NCBI RefSeq assembly: GCF_020536995.1
Contig: NC_068355.1
Coordinates: 2,177,764 to 2,241,763, forward strand
Length of the DNA: 64,000 nucleotides
Direction: 5' to 3'
From: Dreissena polymorpha
Taxonomy: Eukaryota; Mollusca; Bivalvia; Myida; Dreissenidae
This document shows positions 22,766 through 34,663 of this stretch, in pieces. Every line of letters begins with the position of its first letter. The stretch's first letter is position 1. The position numbers were made by a program, and so were the translations under genes. The notes beneath the pieces were generated by a model. That model ran no database searches, was not told where the DNA came from, and worked only from the letters and a program-made list of their open reading frames with translations.

Positions 22766-23153
22766 TAAAAATAAATAAATGTGTGACGTCTTACATAGCC
22801 TTACCCGCCCCTCAATCCTGTCAACAAACTGTCACACTTTCTTTAACCCCCTCCACCGGCCTGAAGCGTGACATACTTTATGGCCAGCCCCTTAGACCTC
22901 GATTTATCACAATCAACGATGGGATGGTTTCGACTCTTTGTTTCGAAGTGTTATTGCATTTGGGCGGTGTTTCCCGGTGTGATTTATACGGCTGTGGCAG
23001 GTGCTTGTGACGTATTTGTTTTGACGTTTGTGAGTGAGGCGGCAGCGGTAAAGTGTGCTGTGCTAGTGCGGCGATGGTGCTGCACCTAAGGGTATTAACA
23101 AATCTCAAACAAGCACAGCTTTCGCAATATGTTGTTAAAACTCCGCACGATTC

Positions 23154-23340
23154 GGTTAACCACTTAGATACGTATTTAACCATTTACCACTTAGATACAT
23201 AGTTTACCCTTTAACACTTAGATACATATTTAACCCTTTACCACTTAGATACGTATTCAACCCCTTACCACTCAGATACATATTTAAACCTTTACCACTT
23301 ATGTACGTATTAAACCCTGAACCTCTTAGATACGTATTTT
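23154..23340 (+). repeat. 30-bp tandem array of MITE-B end sequence (unit 2)
   Basis: Duplicate of 14829-15015. Confidence 0.75.
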
Positions 23341-23553
23341 GACGCATTTTTAGTGCCCTAGAAAGCAAAGTTTAATTAAAGACCTTTATTACTAAACTCA
23401 CGTTTTAAAGGCTTCATGTCCAACCCATAGTTACTGATGAGCAGCAAACAGCATAAAACCTGAACAGACTGGGAGTTACTCGCAGGCTGTTCTTGTTTGA
23501 TGCTGTTTTCACATAACCATTTTCACTTTTCCTTTAAGTTGAAAATGGTTTAA
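23311..23553. mobile_element. MITE-B copy (tandem unit 2)
   Basis: Duplicate of 14986-15228. Confidence 0.7.
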
Positions 23554-23613
23554 TATTTATGGCGGCCCTCGATTATTTGTGTTTGCTGACTTTCCTATTA
23601 CATAGACCTTCTT

Positions 23614-23837
23614 AACCCATTTATGCCTAGTGCACTCTCCCATCCTTCTAAATTTGATCAATTTATTTCCAAAATTAGGGATGTCTAGTATATTTATTTC
23701 TATATTTAGAATATTTCTTACAGAAATTCGTTTAAGCAAACAGCACAAACCCTGATGAGACGCCGCATCATGCGGCGTCTCATCTGGGCTCTATACTGTT
23801 TGCAAAGGAATTTTTTAGACGCTAGGCATAAATGGGT
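23614..23837. mobile_element. MITE-D copy (unit 2)
   Basis: Duplicate of 15289-15512. Confidence 0.82.
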
Positions 23838-26800
23838 GAAAGCGAATAGATTGGACATCGATTTTGGAGGTACATTTTACTTTGGATTACCCTATTGTCT
23901 TGCAGGCTATCCTTGAGAAATGTTATGATGGTAGTTTCGAGATCATCTCTGTCGACCCATTTAGTTTCTTAACACGTTTATAACGGCAATTCATCTGTAC
24001 GGGGAAGAAATGCAATAAATCACATATATTCTAATTTAAATACAAGACAAAGCACGTGTTTCGTGAGTCATCGTTGACGCTGAAAGTTTCGATAGTTTTC
24101 GACAAGTAGAACATGTACTTAAACATTTAAAAATCCTTTCCGAATCTGCTTGTTCCCGGTAAAACAAATGTCAAACGCATGCTATCTAGTTGATATCGAA
24201 TGATTAGTGGGATAGTACATCGTAGTATTGACGCATTAACCCTGTTACTGTAAACAGCTGTCGTTGTCAATTACTTGCTATCACTTATCAAATAGAAAAA
24301 ACTCGTTGAATCGGCTGTTATGGAGAGTGCAAAGTTACTTACCTAAAATTGTTTGAACGCGAAATGTGTCAATGAATAAAAGATGTGGTAGAAATTGTTC
24401 ATACGATAAAATATTTAAGATATTATGGTACATCATAGGACACATATGTATGTAATGCAAATGATAGCAACACATTTATGAATCAGTGAAAAGTGACATT
24501 TGCTTTTTATTGTTATGATCACCTAACGGTATGCATTGTTTTGAACACATCCTAGCCATTAATCAGTACTTCTTGTATAGATGAACTACAGAGTGTATAT
24601 GTGCGATCAAAATATTGCGGTAATCAATTTACAGTTATAACAGGATAGTGTGTGATAAAAAGTTTAAGAATAAATATTTTACTTGATTACAGTGAGACGT
24701 TTAGCTCTGAATGGCTCATTAATTGCAACTGGATGTTCGTAGAAGAGTGCGGCTATCTGGGATATTTGTGTTGTAACTGGAATTATATGGACAGTTCGTG
24801 CAACATTTTTTTACCTTGATACTCGTTTGTGACGTGAAATGCGTTGTCATAGCAAAGCTCTATCGTAACATCATCGGAGTATGGCAGTTCGCTATCCATT
24901 GATCAGAAGCCGGCATGGAAGATATTCCGCCTTTCTGTAAACTGGCTATTTTATTTGCATGTATTATGATAGCAAAATATATCTTAATAAGATATACATA
25001 TCAATTTGTGTATGTACACCTTTGAAATATTTTTTTGCATTAATATCTTTTATGAAACGATGAAATGGTATATATAACCATATATTCTCATAAAAGAAAG
25101 TTATTTTTTTTCTGTTTAACAATAAACTACGGAAAATGTTTCGTAGAGAAGTATTTTGTTTTGTAAAAGACAAGTTCTTAAAAAATCTAGCATGCTGAGT
25201 ATACACCTTCTGGAATAGGTAATTATAATTTCGCACAAATATGTGCACCAACAACAACTAAGTCAATCAATGCTTTAAAATAGCCCATTATATAATCAAC
25301 AGCTTGTATTTCCTTGAATAGCTTGTATCAGCAAGAAGATTTTTACTGGGAAAGCACGCATTTCCCAATCTTCATTTATCGTAAGGGGAGTTTACGATTA
25401 GGATTTGTTATTGATTATGATTATTGCTGCAACAGATTTTGGTTACAAATTTCTCGACGCAATAGTACCTTTAATATTTTATTTAAATTCTTCACGTTCC
25501 ACAAGCTGCTCGAGTGGCAAGGAAAGCCTATTTATCAGGTGTTTGCGATCTTCGATTTTGTGTTTGTAATGTTTTTCTTAAAAACCTGCGTTATCGTGTT
25601 TGGGATTTGAAAGTTGATGGATAACAGTGTTTACTCTTGCGAACGAGCGATCAATGGGTTATGTTATCAATGTGTTTTCGTGTACACTGAGTCACGGTAT
25701 TATTTTATGCAAACTGAATGGAAGGGTAGTGAAATCTAGCTGAATCATTAAGTGCAGCCTGCGCTCATGGAAAGGTCCAAAAAAAAATTTCAGTTGTGAA
25801 TTCACGCATTATAAAGATGGTTATAGAGTCGTTTCATCAATAATTCTTTTTGCAACATTATTAGTAAAGTTTAAATCTCCTGTGTATTTCAATATCCACA
25901 GCAACTGAAATATATAAAACTTATACCATAAAAAGTTATTGAACGCCTCGTATGTTTCAACATATCATGGCAAACACACAGCATACCATGAAACACACAC
26001 AATACTATGGCAAACACACAATATATCATCACAAAAACATAGCATTCCATCACATACAAAAACACAGCATACTATCATTAAACATATAATATGATTTACA
26101 CCCACATCGTTTCAATGAAATAGCCGATATATCAATAGTAAACAGAAGACAGACGAGGCTTTCCATTAAAAAGGTGTTTGCCTCTACTTACATTTCCAAG
26201 GAAACATGAGATAGGTATGTCGCCTAAACTTGGCTGATTTAACTTCCTTTCGCTACATGAGGGAGTCTTAAGTTTAAAACGATATCACTTGCAGACCCCT
26301 TTCAAACCTAAATTTAAATAGGTCCCTGATTTAACATTAGTTATTTTATGCTGGATCGTGTTTTAAAGAGAAATAACTATGATTCTTTAACAGGTTTCAA
26401 ACTGAAAATTATTATTATTTTAAAGCGGGTATATACGATTTTTTATATTTGTTTAATTATAATATATTGATAAAATATGTTACAATAACATAAAATGGGA
26501 AAGAAAAATTATACATTAAAGCCGAATTTCATAAAATGCAGCAAAGACAAATTAGCGCCCCGAGCCGATCGTGACGTACATATTTTCCTACAATAACCGA
26601 AGCATTCGTCTTTGTATAAGGATCGGAGTTAGTGTTCGTGTGTCGTATGAATAGATATCGTTGCGGGAATTCAAATAAACCGTTAAACTAAGTTTAGATT
26701 CACATCGTACATGTATGGTATACATGCTGGCGAATTCGGCTGTACAGCCGTTTTCAATTTCAGAATTAAATATCTGGCTTATTTCGCATTTTTCGACATA

Positions 26801-26922
26801 TGTTCTTCTTAACTTTTATTTTAATTTATATTGAAATATATATATAATAATTTTTTACACATTTTATATAAATTCATTAATATTTGACAAAATCGTATAT
26901 AGCCTCTATCTACCCGCTTTAA

Positions 26923-27560
26923 AGGGGCCTTTTCACAGATTTTGGCATTTTTTAACTTATTCATTAAATGCTTTATATTGATAAATGTAAACATTGGATC
27001 ATAAAAGCTCCAGTAAAAAATCAAGAAAATAAATAAAAAAAGTTAAAGAACATTGCCCGCAGCAGGTTACGAACCAGTGACCCCTGCGGCCAATTGTATA
27101 AATCTGGATAACTCTTATCCAGCGGATAACTTTTGGTTATCTTCTATTTTATGATAAGATAACCACAAGTTATCCGCTGGTTAAGAGTTATCCAGATTTA
27201 TACAATTGGCTACCGGAGTCCTGCCAGAGTCCTGAAGTAAAAACGCTTTAGCCTACTGAGCTATTCCGCCGAGTACACATTCCTCACGTATTTTATACGT
27301 TATATAAGCAATCTTCGTAGTTTCACAAAATTTAACGACACAAACAGAACTCTCCAAATTATTCAATCGTTTCGCGTTGCAACGCTTTATAATTTTTAGG
27401 TTTTAAAATCGTCAAAAGATGCATATAATGGCTATATTAGAGCATGGTTAATGTTCAGTATTACTGTTTCCTCACAAATACCATAACTAAAACGAAAACT
27501 TACGAATCTGAAACAACTTTTTTCAATTATGTCAATTTACCAAAGCGTGAAAAGATCCCT
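26923..27560 (-). mobile_element. TTAA/tRNA-like element (unit 2)
   Basis: Duplicate of 18598-19235. Confidence 0.75.
27090..27209. repeat. 120-bp near-perfect palindrome (unit 2)
   Basis: Duplicate of 18765-18884. Confidence 0.85.
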
Positions 27561-28798
27561 TATTCACTATGAAAAGACGTCATTGTTCCTGTGAACAATT
27601 ACATTTGAACAATTGTTAAATGTACAAAACAGAGGAAACGATTCAAATAAAGTAAAATTTGTTATTATCAATTTTAGTCCATAGTTGATCATGGAAAATA
27701 AATAGTTTCACTCATGGCTGCGCCAGTCTCAAGCATATTAATTTATTTCATAACTCTCGAATTAAAATCGAGTATCGATCGAAACCAACAATTTAATTAA
27801 TAAAGTTAATTTTGGATAATTTAAGGCCAATAGGATCGAAATCGCAATATTTTATTTAGAGAATATGATTGAATGTTGCAAGAATGATCGAAAATTCAAT
27901 CTTGAATATCAATAAAAAAAATGTTGCGGGTAAGTACAAAAAGGTCGGTCGGGTAAATGTTAAGGCAAAGTTTTAAATCAAATAGTATGTGTGTACGTTA
28001 TTTGTGTCGCTTAACATATGAGGTAAAGGTTCGTGTTCCCTAATCATTTGTTCTGACATTAATTTATTAAACAGTAGTGGAATGTAACTCAAAATAGGTT
28101 TTCTCCCTTTGATGTGAAATTGTCACACAAAATGTTGACAGCTTAAATGGATTTGCTATATCGATATAATCCGTATTAAGTACTTAACATGCTTTACAAA
28201 TTGCCTCGGCCAAAGCGAAATGCAATAAAGGTTAGAACAGGTGAGATGATATAGCTAAATAGTAAGTAATACATTGTATTCTATTTTAATTCTTTACTGA
28301 TAAAGTTATTGTAAATTACTCATCTTAAGGTTCATGTATTGATGTAAAGTGTAAAAAGGCGTATTCTTCACATAGGAATACTTCAATAAATATTATGGCA
28401 ATAAATTCAATTTATACGTCAATAGGCTTGTAGAGCGGGTGCATCTATTTCCGAACATCTAAGCAAAAAAGTCTACAGTTCGGAAACGCAACCACACTTC
28501 TGCAAATCGATGATATTTTTAGAAACAACAACGCATACGGGACCTTTTAAAAACATCGATTGCGTGTATGGGTCATCGTACACTATTATTTTTGGGTTAT
28601 AGGAAAGGCAGTGATGTATGCTAAATCCGAACACTGGTTTTGATTCCGAACATTGGTGGTTTTAAACCCGAACACTCAAAGTGCATTCCAAAAATGTAAA
28701 ATATTCAAAGAAAACAAACAGTCAGACTAATTTATTCCACGAACAATCAAAACAAGAACATGTTTTCAACAATTTGGACAGTTATGCACTTTCAAATT

Positions 28799-30061
28799 TC
28801 AACAATATTTGCATTCAAAAGGAAGTTCATCGCAAATCAACTGATTTTCTATGTCAACACATGCAAAATGAAATCTCCGGCCACAGTTAGTGCATTCAAT
28901 AAAGTTGTCATACGTCTTCTCACACGTAAAACATTTGCCGGCCTCAACTTGGACGTCGCTGTCTGATAACGAATCATTGATTTCCCGAAGAATTGCCTCC
29001 TCGTTTTCTTGTTTTCTTCTTTTTATGGTAAGTCTGCGTTGTTTTTCAGCCTTTCTTGCCTCCCTCTTTTTTTCCTGTTCAGCATTTTTTCGTTTTTTCT
29101 CTTCCTCTTTCCTTTTCTTATTTTCTTCTCTTATTCTTTTTCGTTCACTTTTCTGTTGCAGTTCTTTCTCTTTCTTCTGTATCTTTTCCTGCAACAGAGA
29201 GCGATAGGTAGACCCTGTGATGGCTTTAGGCATGAGAACCCGTTGGACATTTGGCTTTTGCTTTTCGGTGAGTGACGATAATGTCGGTAATTTCAAATGC
29301 TTTGAAAAGGGAGAGTAGCCAGGTGAGTTTGTCTTATTTACTGGCGATACATCATTAGTCGCCGACTTCTTGGTGAGAAGGACCGTCGAGGTGACCAACT
29401 GGTTGGATGGTGAAACAGATGGAACTTCTGACTGGTTGGTTACCATTACAGTTTGGGCGACGGACTGGTTGGGTTGGCTGTCGGACATTCCGATCAGTTG
29501 ATTGGGTAGCGTGACAGTCCTGGGGCTGTTGGGTTGTATGACAGACAGAGTGACCGATGGCCTGTCTAACATGATATTTGGGGCGTCTGTCTGGTTGGGC
29601 TGACTGTCCAACGGGGCGACTGACTGTAGGGGTAGTATGACAGTCGGAGTGACGGACTGGCTCGGCTGAATATCCGACGGGGCGCCTGACTGGTTGGGTA
29701 GCATTACAGTCGGAGTCACGGACTTGTTGGGCTGACTCTCCGACGGTGCGATGGCAGTCGCAGTGACGGACTGGTTGGGCTGTCTCTCCAACGGGACGAC
29801 CGAATTATTTGTTACTAATACCGGTATGTTCACAGATTGGTCGAGTGTGGTGACAGACGGGGCGACTGGTTGGATAGGCAACGTTTCTACACGGGCGGGT
29901 GAGGCGCCAGGCTGATTATGATGGCTCACCGAAACATCATTGGCTTGTGACGACGTGAGAAGCTGCTCTCCTGAAAATATTGCACTTGGCTGCAGTTTCA
30001 TCGAGTGCATCACTTTAGTCGGGTCAAGAGGGAATAGGCCAGATTCGTGGAAACCTTTCAC
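28799..30061 (-). CDS. Pogo-like transposase, C-terminal part (Pro/Gln/Ser linker, coiled coil, PHD-like finger)
   Basis: 420 aa frame continuing the transposase. It opens with KGFHESGLFPLDPTKV, the usual end of the DDE_1 domain. About 200 residues follow of imperfect repeats around 'QPNQSVTPTV'. Next comes a strongly charged Lys/Glu coiled coil (about 310-365). The C-terminus is a PHD-like zinc finger with CFTC, ECTNC, HFAC and ECKYC, a C4HC3 arrangement. PHD-like tails on pogo-like transposases are recalled for some invertebrate families. Its role here (chromatin or partner binding) is inference. The first Met is probably not a true start. Confidence 0.82.
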   Translation of the reverse strand: MKGFHESGLFPLDPTKVMHSMKLQPSAIFSGEQLLTSSQANDVSVSHHNQPGASPARVETLPIQPVAPSVTTLDQSVNIPVLVTNNSVVPLERQPNQSVTATAIAPSESQPNKSVTPTVMLPNQSGAPSDIQPSQSVTPTVILPLQSVAPLDSQPNQTDAPNIMLDRPSVTLSVIQPNSPRTVTLPNQLIGMSDSQPNQSVAQTVMVTNQSEVPSVSPSNQLVTSTVLLTKKSATNDVSPVNKTNSPGYSPFSKHLKLPTLSSLTEKQKPNVQRVLMPKAITGSTYRSLLQEKIQKKEKELQQKSERKRIREENKKRKEEEKKRKNAEQEKKREARKAEKQRRLTIKRRKQENEEAILREINDSLSDSDVQVEAGKCFTCEKTYDNFIECTNCGRRFHFACVDIENQLICDELPFECKYC

Positions 30062-31182
30062 TGCAGCGTCAACCGTTGTACTTGCAGTCCAGCTTGCTTG
30101 AACACTCTCGCAAAATTCTGTTTCGTAACGAACTGACCAACGTTATGGGTTTGCCAGTCGCGCACTGACTGCCGCCATGCTGCCTTAAGTGTGCCAAAAA
30201 ATCTGAGGTCTAGAGGCTGAATCAAGTGTGATGAGTGTTCAAGTAGACAGTAAAGCTCGATTCCATTTTCAAGGCACGTGTCTGATGCTTTCATTGTGAT
30301 GTGCGTAGAATGCCCATCTATCAATAACAACACAGGTTTCTTTACTTGGCGGGCGTTAATATCAGGTATGGAAACGTTTTTTAGCCAACAAACGAAAACC
30401 TCGCAGTCCATCCAACCGTTTTCAGAACGACCAAACGCAGCTTCCTCAAAGCCATCTAAGGGGTCGTATGCGAAGCGTTGGCCAGGGTAGATTATCATTG
30501 GCGTTACGAAGTGACCAGAAGCACTTGCTGCTGCCATCACCGTCATCTGAGTCTTGTCCGAGTTGCCAAAATGATATACGACGGGGTCTCCTTTTTTTGC
30601 AACAACCTTACTATTCTTGTGTGCACACAAAGAGAACCCGGTCTCGTCTGCGTTGTAGATTCTACTAGGATCAAGCAGCAGAGTTTCATCTTTGAGCTCA
30701 TCCTTAACGTAGCGTTCAAATTCGGCAAACCAACGCTGAATTGTCTCTGTAGTGATGACGGCCCGCTCCTTCCCTAATTGGATAGTTGTGCGGACAGACA
30801 AATACGGATGACGCTTAAAAAACCCACGCAACCATTGCCGTCCCGGTTTGTTTTCGAGAAAAGGGGTTTCTCTGCCAGCGTCATTGATAATCTTCTGGAC
30901 AACCGTACACAGCTCATGTCTTGTTCGACCGTAGCCAACCCTACTCATATGGACCACCCAGTTGGCAATTCGTTGCTCTTTGTCAGCACTGAGGACGGTC
31001 TTCGCACCGATATGGTCAGTTGCGTACTTCCCACGGACACGATCATGGAGTGTTGTTTTGGGTATTTTATACGTTTTGGAAGCCTGGCCAAGCGTCATTG
31101 TACCCGATTTTATTATTTCGACTGCACGACCAACCACTTCTGGGTCGTACTTTCTACGTTTTGCTTGTAATTGACGACTCAT
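30058..31182 (-). CDS. Pogo-like transposase, N-terminal part (HTH + DDE_1 core)
   Basis: 374 aa. Residues about 5-55 form a Psq-type helix-turn-helix (TLGQASKTYKIPKTTLHDRV). A CENP-B-like second DNA-binding segment follows to about 140. The DDE_1 catalytic core has YNADETGFSL (D179), LLLIDGHSTH (D289) and SHLIQPLD (D325), with 35 residues between the last two acids, as in pogo/Tigger DDD transposases. The frame drifts after FARVFKQA: the family expects a Trp next, and the +1 frame reads WTASTTVDAAVKGF and runs on into the downstream frame. A single-base loss near 30100 explains the split. It would cut and paste the element at TA sites; this copy is probably not functional as it stands. Confidence 0.88.
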   Translation of the reverse strand: MSRQLQAKRRKYDPEVVGRAVEIIKSGTMTLGQASKTYKIPKTTLHDRVRGKYATDHIGAKTVLSADKEQRIANWVVHMSRVGYGRTRHELCTVVQKIINDAGRETPFLENKPGRQWLRGFFKRHPYLSVRTTIQLGKERAVITTETIQRWFAEFERYVKDELKDETLLLDPSRIYNADETGFSLCAHKNSKVVAKKGDPVVYHFGNSDKTQMTVMAAASASGHFVTPMIIYPGQRFAYDPLDGFEEAAFGRSENGWMDCEVFVCWLKNVSIPDINARQVKKPVLLLIDGHSTHITMKASDTCLENGIELYCLLEHSSHLIQPLDLRFFGTLKAAWRQSVRDWQTHNVGQFVTKQNFARVFKQAGLQVQRLTLQ

Positions 31183-31754
31183 AATATCTAAAATAAAACG
31201 AATTCATGTGTCAAGACATGAGCCTTTTATTTTAAGTTTTGGTAGAAGCTAATTTATAAAACAATATTCTTGTAAGTTTTTGCTTTATTGCAGTAAACTT
31301 CAATGATAAACACTTAAAAAAAAATCGTTCGGAATAATAAACATCGTTTAATAAATCGGTTGTAATTCCGAACACTTGATTTTTGCCTTTTTTGTTTGTG
31401 GAAGCTATAAATAGAACATACACACTAGTTGGGAAATGGCTACCTAACAATAGAATAGCAAAACCTGACCGGGGAAATACTTTAATGACGTCATGTAACC
31501 TTAGGAATTAGCGAAGGTGAAATTGAGATTTGCGTAATTCCACTCACTTGACTGGTTGGTGAAACGACTTTCCGAGATTCTTCAAAATTTTAACTTCGTT
31601 GCCGCTCAAACATGGACGAAACGGAAAGAGTTAAGTTATGATGTCATAAATATGATGTCATATGTCAGAGTTCATGCTTGAATTATATTGTTTTTAAATG
31701 TTTAAATTTTCGTTCGGAATTAGACGTTGTTCGGAAATAGGTACACCCGCTCTA

Positions 31755-33253
31755 AATACTTGTAGAACATATAAGAAAACGCTAATAAAAATAATATGAT
31801 GCAAAATGTTGCTTTCGAAGAAATATACAGCGCATGCATGAAATTAGCAAAATAACAAACGGAGTTAAATTGAACAAATTCCTTTGGTCAAAATATTGTA
31901 TACACTTAACGTAAGATACTACAAATGAAAAGTCCACACAACACACACCAACAATCCTAAAATATGCAAATGAAAAACATAAAAAACTGTCAAAAGTTAA
32001 CACAATAATTGGAAACTACTTTAAGTATGGTGGACTTTCCAGTGAACCTTCATTTTCAAAATTGCTTATTTAATCGCAATACAGTACTCAATATAGTCAC
32101 AAAATCACACAATTACAAAAAATAAACTATATTACCAAAAGGCAAACACTTTGATTGTTCATTTGAAATATATAGGACTTGGAACGACAACTAATTGGCT
32201 ACCTTAACGCAAATTACAACATGTTTATGTCACATCTCAAACTCCATACACATTAGTTAAACATGTGGGGCATAAAACATCCGGTTAGGAAGTCGACATA
32301 ACAATGTTTCAATTAACGATCTAGGCACAATATTTGTGGGATCGGAAAAATGAATTATACAAATGTTGGGCACACGTACATATTAAACCAACTGAACACT
32401 TACATTTCTATAAAAACCTTGTCATCGATCAAAAAATTCATTTGTTATTTTCTTGTCATGTTTACTTGTTCAGCTAGCAATTATTTGCCGGAAGTATATT
32501 CGAAAAATATTTCTTTTTAATTTTGATAATTTATCAATTATTACCGATCCATTTGTTCTTCAATTTTTATAATTAGTTTATGATGTATTTTCAAGTTATA
32601 TAATCGAATAAATATAATATGTAAGCAATATTTAACAAATTCATAAATGCGGATCAATACAAACCGCTGACCAAGATGGACAACAGATGAAATTAAATCG
32701 GGAGGAGACTCAAACGTATCAAGATTCTATTAAATTAGTGAATTTCACGTAAGAGTCATTGTTATGGAGATAATAGGAAAATGATATAGTTTCATGAAAT
32801 ATATATTATAACATCATAACTCCTCTTGATCGCATGCTATGCAAGTGGAAACTTAGACTTTTTCCAAAATCTATAAATAGCAACTCATGTTCATTTTGAA
32901 ATACGCATAGTGTCGTTGTGGGGCTTCATTGACGCAATTCAATGGTACATGTAGTAGTACCTTAAATATAACTGGCCTATACTGTTGGTGGTTTTATTTG
33001 GTTCATGTGTGTGTCTTTTAATGAATTTGAGAATTTGCCATACATTGGAATATTTTTGCTAATAATGACATTATTACTTAGATTTGTGATTTTTTTTTTA
33101 TTTATACATATATGGAAATAATATGTAATTATTTTAACCATATGTAAATTTCATTCATTTATTTTGGGTATTACTGATCATTTTATATTTTTCAATTTCT
33201 TCTATGTGGGGTCATTTTGGCACTTAACATGAACCTTAAACTTTAAAGTTGCT
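31755..33253. other. Intergenic, nothing identified
   Basis: AT-rich, right of the pogo-like transposon. No coding or RNA signal. Confidence 0.6.
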
Positions 33254-33257
33254 TTAA

Positions 33258-33767
33258 AGGGGCCTTTTCACAGATTTTGGCATTTTTTTAACTTATTCAT
33301 TAAATGCTTTATATTGATAAATGTAAACATTGGATCGTAAAAGCTCCAGTAAAAAATCAAGAAAAAAAATAAAAAAAGGAAAAGAACATTGCCCGGAGCA
33401 GGTTTCGAACCAGTGACCCCTGGAGTCCTGCCAGAGTCCTGAAGTAAAAACGCTCTAGCCTACTGAGCTATTCCGCTGAGTATACAGAAATGACGTATTT
33501 TATACCTTATATAAGCAATCTTCGTAGTTTTACAAAATTTAACGACAAAAACAGAACTCTCCAAATTATTCAATCGTTTCGCGTTGCAACGCTTTATAAT
33601 TTTTAGGTTTTAAAATCGTCAAAAGATGCATATAATGGCTATATTAGAGCATGGTTAATGTTCAGTATTACTGTTTCCTCACAAATATCATAACTAAAAC
33701 GAAAACTTACGAATCTGAAACAACTTTTTTCAATTTTGTCAATTTACCAAAGCGTGAAAAGATCCCT
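33258..33767 (-). mobile_element. TTAA-flanked inverted-repeat element with an internal tRNA-like region
   Basis: 510 bp. Ends AGGGGCCTTTTCAC and GTGAAAAGATCCCT are near inverse of each other, with TTAA on both sides (33254-33257, 33768-33771), as in piggyBac-type insertion. On the minus strand it holds a tRNA-like segment (about 33395-33480): box A-like 'tagctcagtaggctagagcg' and box B 'ggttcgaaacc'. So it has features of both a MITE and a tRNA-derived SINE. Confidence 0.75.
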
Positions 33768-34330
33768 TTAACAGGAATATTAATATGGTTAATATGGTCA
33801 GATTAGCACTGTTTATTGATTCAACACATGTACATTTAAGCATCTTTTCCAAATCCAAGTAAAAATGTTCTAATCTTAAGATTAAATACTGCAATGTATT
33901 AGACAAATACATTCAATGACATTCAAATACACTGTATAGGAAAAGTGTGCCTTTTAATGGTATAAATTTACTATAAACAAGTACTAATCATTTCAATTTA
34001 CTATAAAACATTAGTTTTCAAATGGAATTATTTTTCTTTCTGAATATTCTCCCTTAGTAATAAATGTTTTATGGACATTCTTTACATGGTTCGAGTACAG
34101 AAGCATTTCAGGATGCATTTGCTGTAGACTTTATTAATGGCCATGTGATAAAAGTGTAACAAGTGTACAGCCAGAAACCCCTAGAAATACATTTGTTGAA
34201 ATGTCACATCAAAGATTTTTGGAATCATACTCACAGCATCAGGGTCCTTCAGGGATTGTTAAGCAACTGGTTAAATGAATTTGGATCTGATAAAACGTTT
34301 CATTATGGTGGCAGATTTGAATACCCTTTT

Positions 34331-34663
34331 CAGGGCTCAACATTAACCTAAAAACCAACTTGCCCTGCCGGGCAAGTACTTAGAAAATATACTTGCCCTT
34401 AGAACGTAAAGCCACTTGCCCAAACATGAAATATCACATTAACTGTCAACCTCATATTTTTTAATAAAGATCAAAATGATACACCACAAAACCTTTTTTA
34501 TTTTTGCACATTCAACACAATTATTACAGCAATTAAAGTCTAAATAAATGCTCTTTGTTCTTTTTGCACTTGCCCGGGAGGACAACTAGATTATAAAATA
34601 ACTTGCCCGGACCCAACTTTTACTTGTCAGGGGCAATAGGACGACTGTTAATGTTGAGCCCTG
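34331..34663. mobile_element. MITE with perfect 17-bp inverted ends
   Basis: CAGGGCTCAACATTAAC at the left and its exact complement at the right enclose 333 bp rich in 'acttgccc' motifs. No coding content. It lies about 680 bp upstream of the JMJD8-like start codon. Confidence 0.82.

Larger units (their letters stand above)
21660..29984. repeat. Tandem segmental duplication, copy 2 (8.3 kb)
   Basis: Second unit of the duplication. At 21707-21738 a 16-bp motif (cataaagcaatttgta) is doubled relative to copy 1. The unit runs without a break into the rest of the full transposon, so the right side of copy 2 is the ancestral arrangement, and the left side of copy 1 is ancestral there. Confidence 0.93.
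28433..31752 (-). mobile_element. Pogo-like (Tc1/mariner superfamily) DNA transposon, nearly intact
   Basis: 3,320 bp bounded by inverted repeats: GAGCGGGTGCATCTATTTCC at the left and the complement of GAGCGGGTGTACCTATTTCC at the right, each continuing GAACA. Flanking TA dinucleotides (28431-28432, 31753-31754) fit Tc1/mariner target duplication. On the minus strand it carries one transposase gene now split in two frames that overlap by 4 bp. Good ends, TA flanks and long open frames suggest a young element. The left half was also copied into the upstream tandem unit (20108-21658). Confidence 0.85.

Noticed and set aside
33395-33480. A functional tRNA gene
   Set aside because: Boxes A and B are tRNA-like but the acceptor stem and anticodon arm do not form, and the segment is inside a repeated element.
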